The notes below the pieces were generated by a model. It was not told the origin of the DNA, did not search any database, and was given only the letters and a program-made list of their open reading frames with translations. The position numbers and the translations under genes are program-made. DNA of 13,680 nucleotides from Phycisphaerales bacterium (GTDB lineage Bacteria; Planctomycetota; Phycisphaerae; Tepidisphaerales; Tepidisphaeraceae): contig JAQGHP010000027.1 in assembly GCA_028288775.1 (NCBI GenBank), positions 1 to 13,680 on the forward strand, read 5' to 3'. Below are positions 13,601 to 13,680 of the stretch, piece after piece. How positions within the stretch are numbered: position 1 is the stretch's first letter; each line of letters begins with the position of its first letter.

Positions 13601-13680
13601 TCACGCGGCCTTCGCGAGCTTGCTGCCCTTGGCAGTATGAAAGCGGGCGTTGTCGCAGATCACGTGGATGACATGATAGT
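13601..13680 (-). pseudogene. IS630-type DDE transposase fragment, cut by window edge
   Basis: The reverse-strand frame entering from the right edge reads HVIHVICDNARFHTAKGSKL and ends at a TGA (13601-13603). A hydrophobic strand followed by DNAxFH is the second catalytic Asp region of IS630/DDE_3 transposases. In intact members the third acidic residue lies a few dozen residues later, after a YLPxYxPxxNPIE-like segment that is absent here, so the copy is truncated at its 3' end. It abuts the peroxiredoxin remnant, suggesting the element inserted in or next to that gene. Confidence 0.6.

Overview
The window is a GC-rich stretch whose gene content points to a member of the Planctomycetota, probably close to the Phycisphaerae. 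The grounds are family recognition. It carries many copies of a C-terminal zinc ribbon of the form CxxCGYDLRATPDRCPECG, and two secreted proteins sharing an N-terminal helical module beginning with RSPVP. I associate both with that phylum from general knowledge, and no search was run. I see no rRNA, tRNA, CRISPR array or intact transposase.

Layout. Bases 1-2600 hold the C-terminal part of a large periplasmic protein resembling the tail of multiheme c-type cytochromes, followed 39 nt later by an outer-membrane beta-barrel protein. Together they look like the end of an operon. A structured spacer (2601-2867) follows, then a secreted helical-repeat/beta-helix protein (2868-4760). Bases 4761-5088 contain a small repeat element with nested direct and inverted copies of an AACGGGGACGCAG core. 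From 5089 to 6526 lie three tandem paralogous membrane zinc-ribbon genes, each overlapping the next by ATGA. A hybrid histidine kinase (PAS-HisKA-HATPase-receiver, 6740-8320) and a reverse-strand DUF1579-type secreted protein (8461-9060) separate these from two further paralogs at 9167-9996, again joined by ATGA. The last of these is cut short by a perfect 27-bp inverted repeat built on the same AACGGGGACGCAG core.

The reverse strand then encodes a Tat-exported protein of unknown function (10059-11633). An isolated zinc-ribbon remnant (11663-11887) sits just upstream of it. Another secreted protein (11872-13380) has the same N-terminal module as the 2868-4760 protein but a different C-terminal domain. 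At the right edge are the C-terminus of a peroxiredoxin-like gene and a piece of an IS630-type DDE transposase.

How it works together. Most products are predicted to be exported or in the membrane: a possible cytochrome/porin pair, signal-peptide proteins with protein-interaction repeats, and an expanded family of two-TM proteins with a variable extracytoplasmic middle and a cytoplasmic zinc ribbon. That expanded family, its ATGA-coupled layout and its apparent break-up by palindromic repeats are the most unusual things here. No function for it can be read from the sequence.
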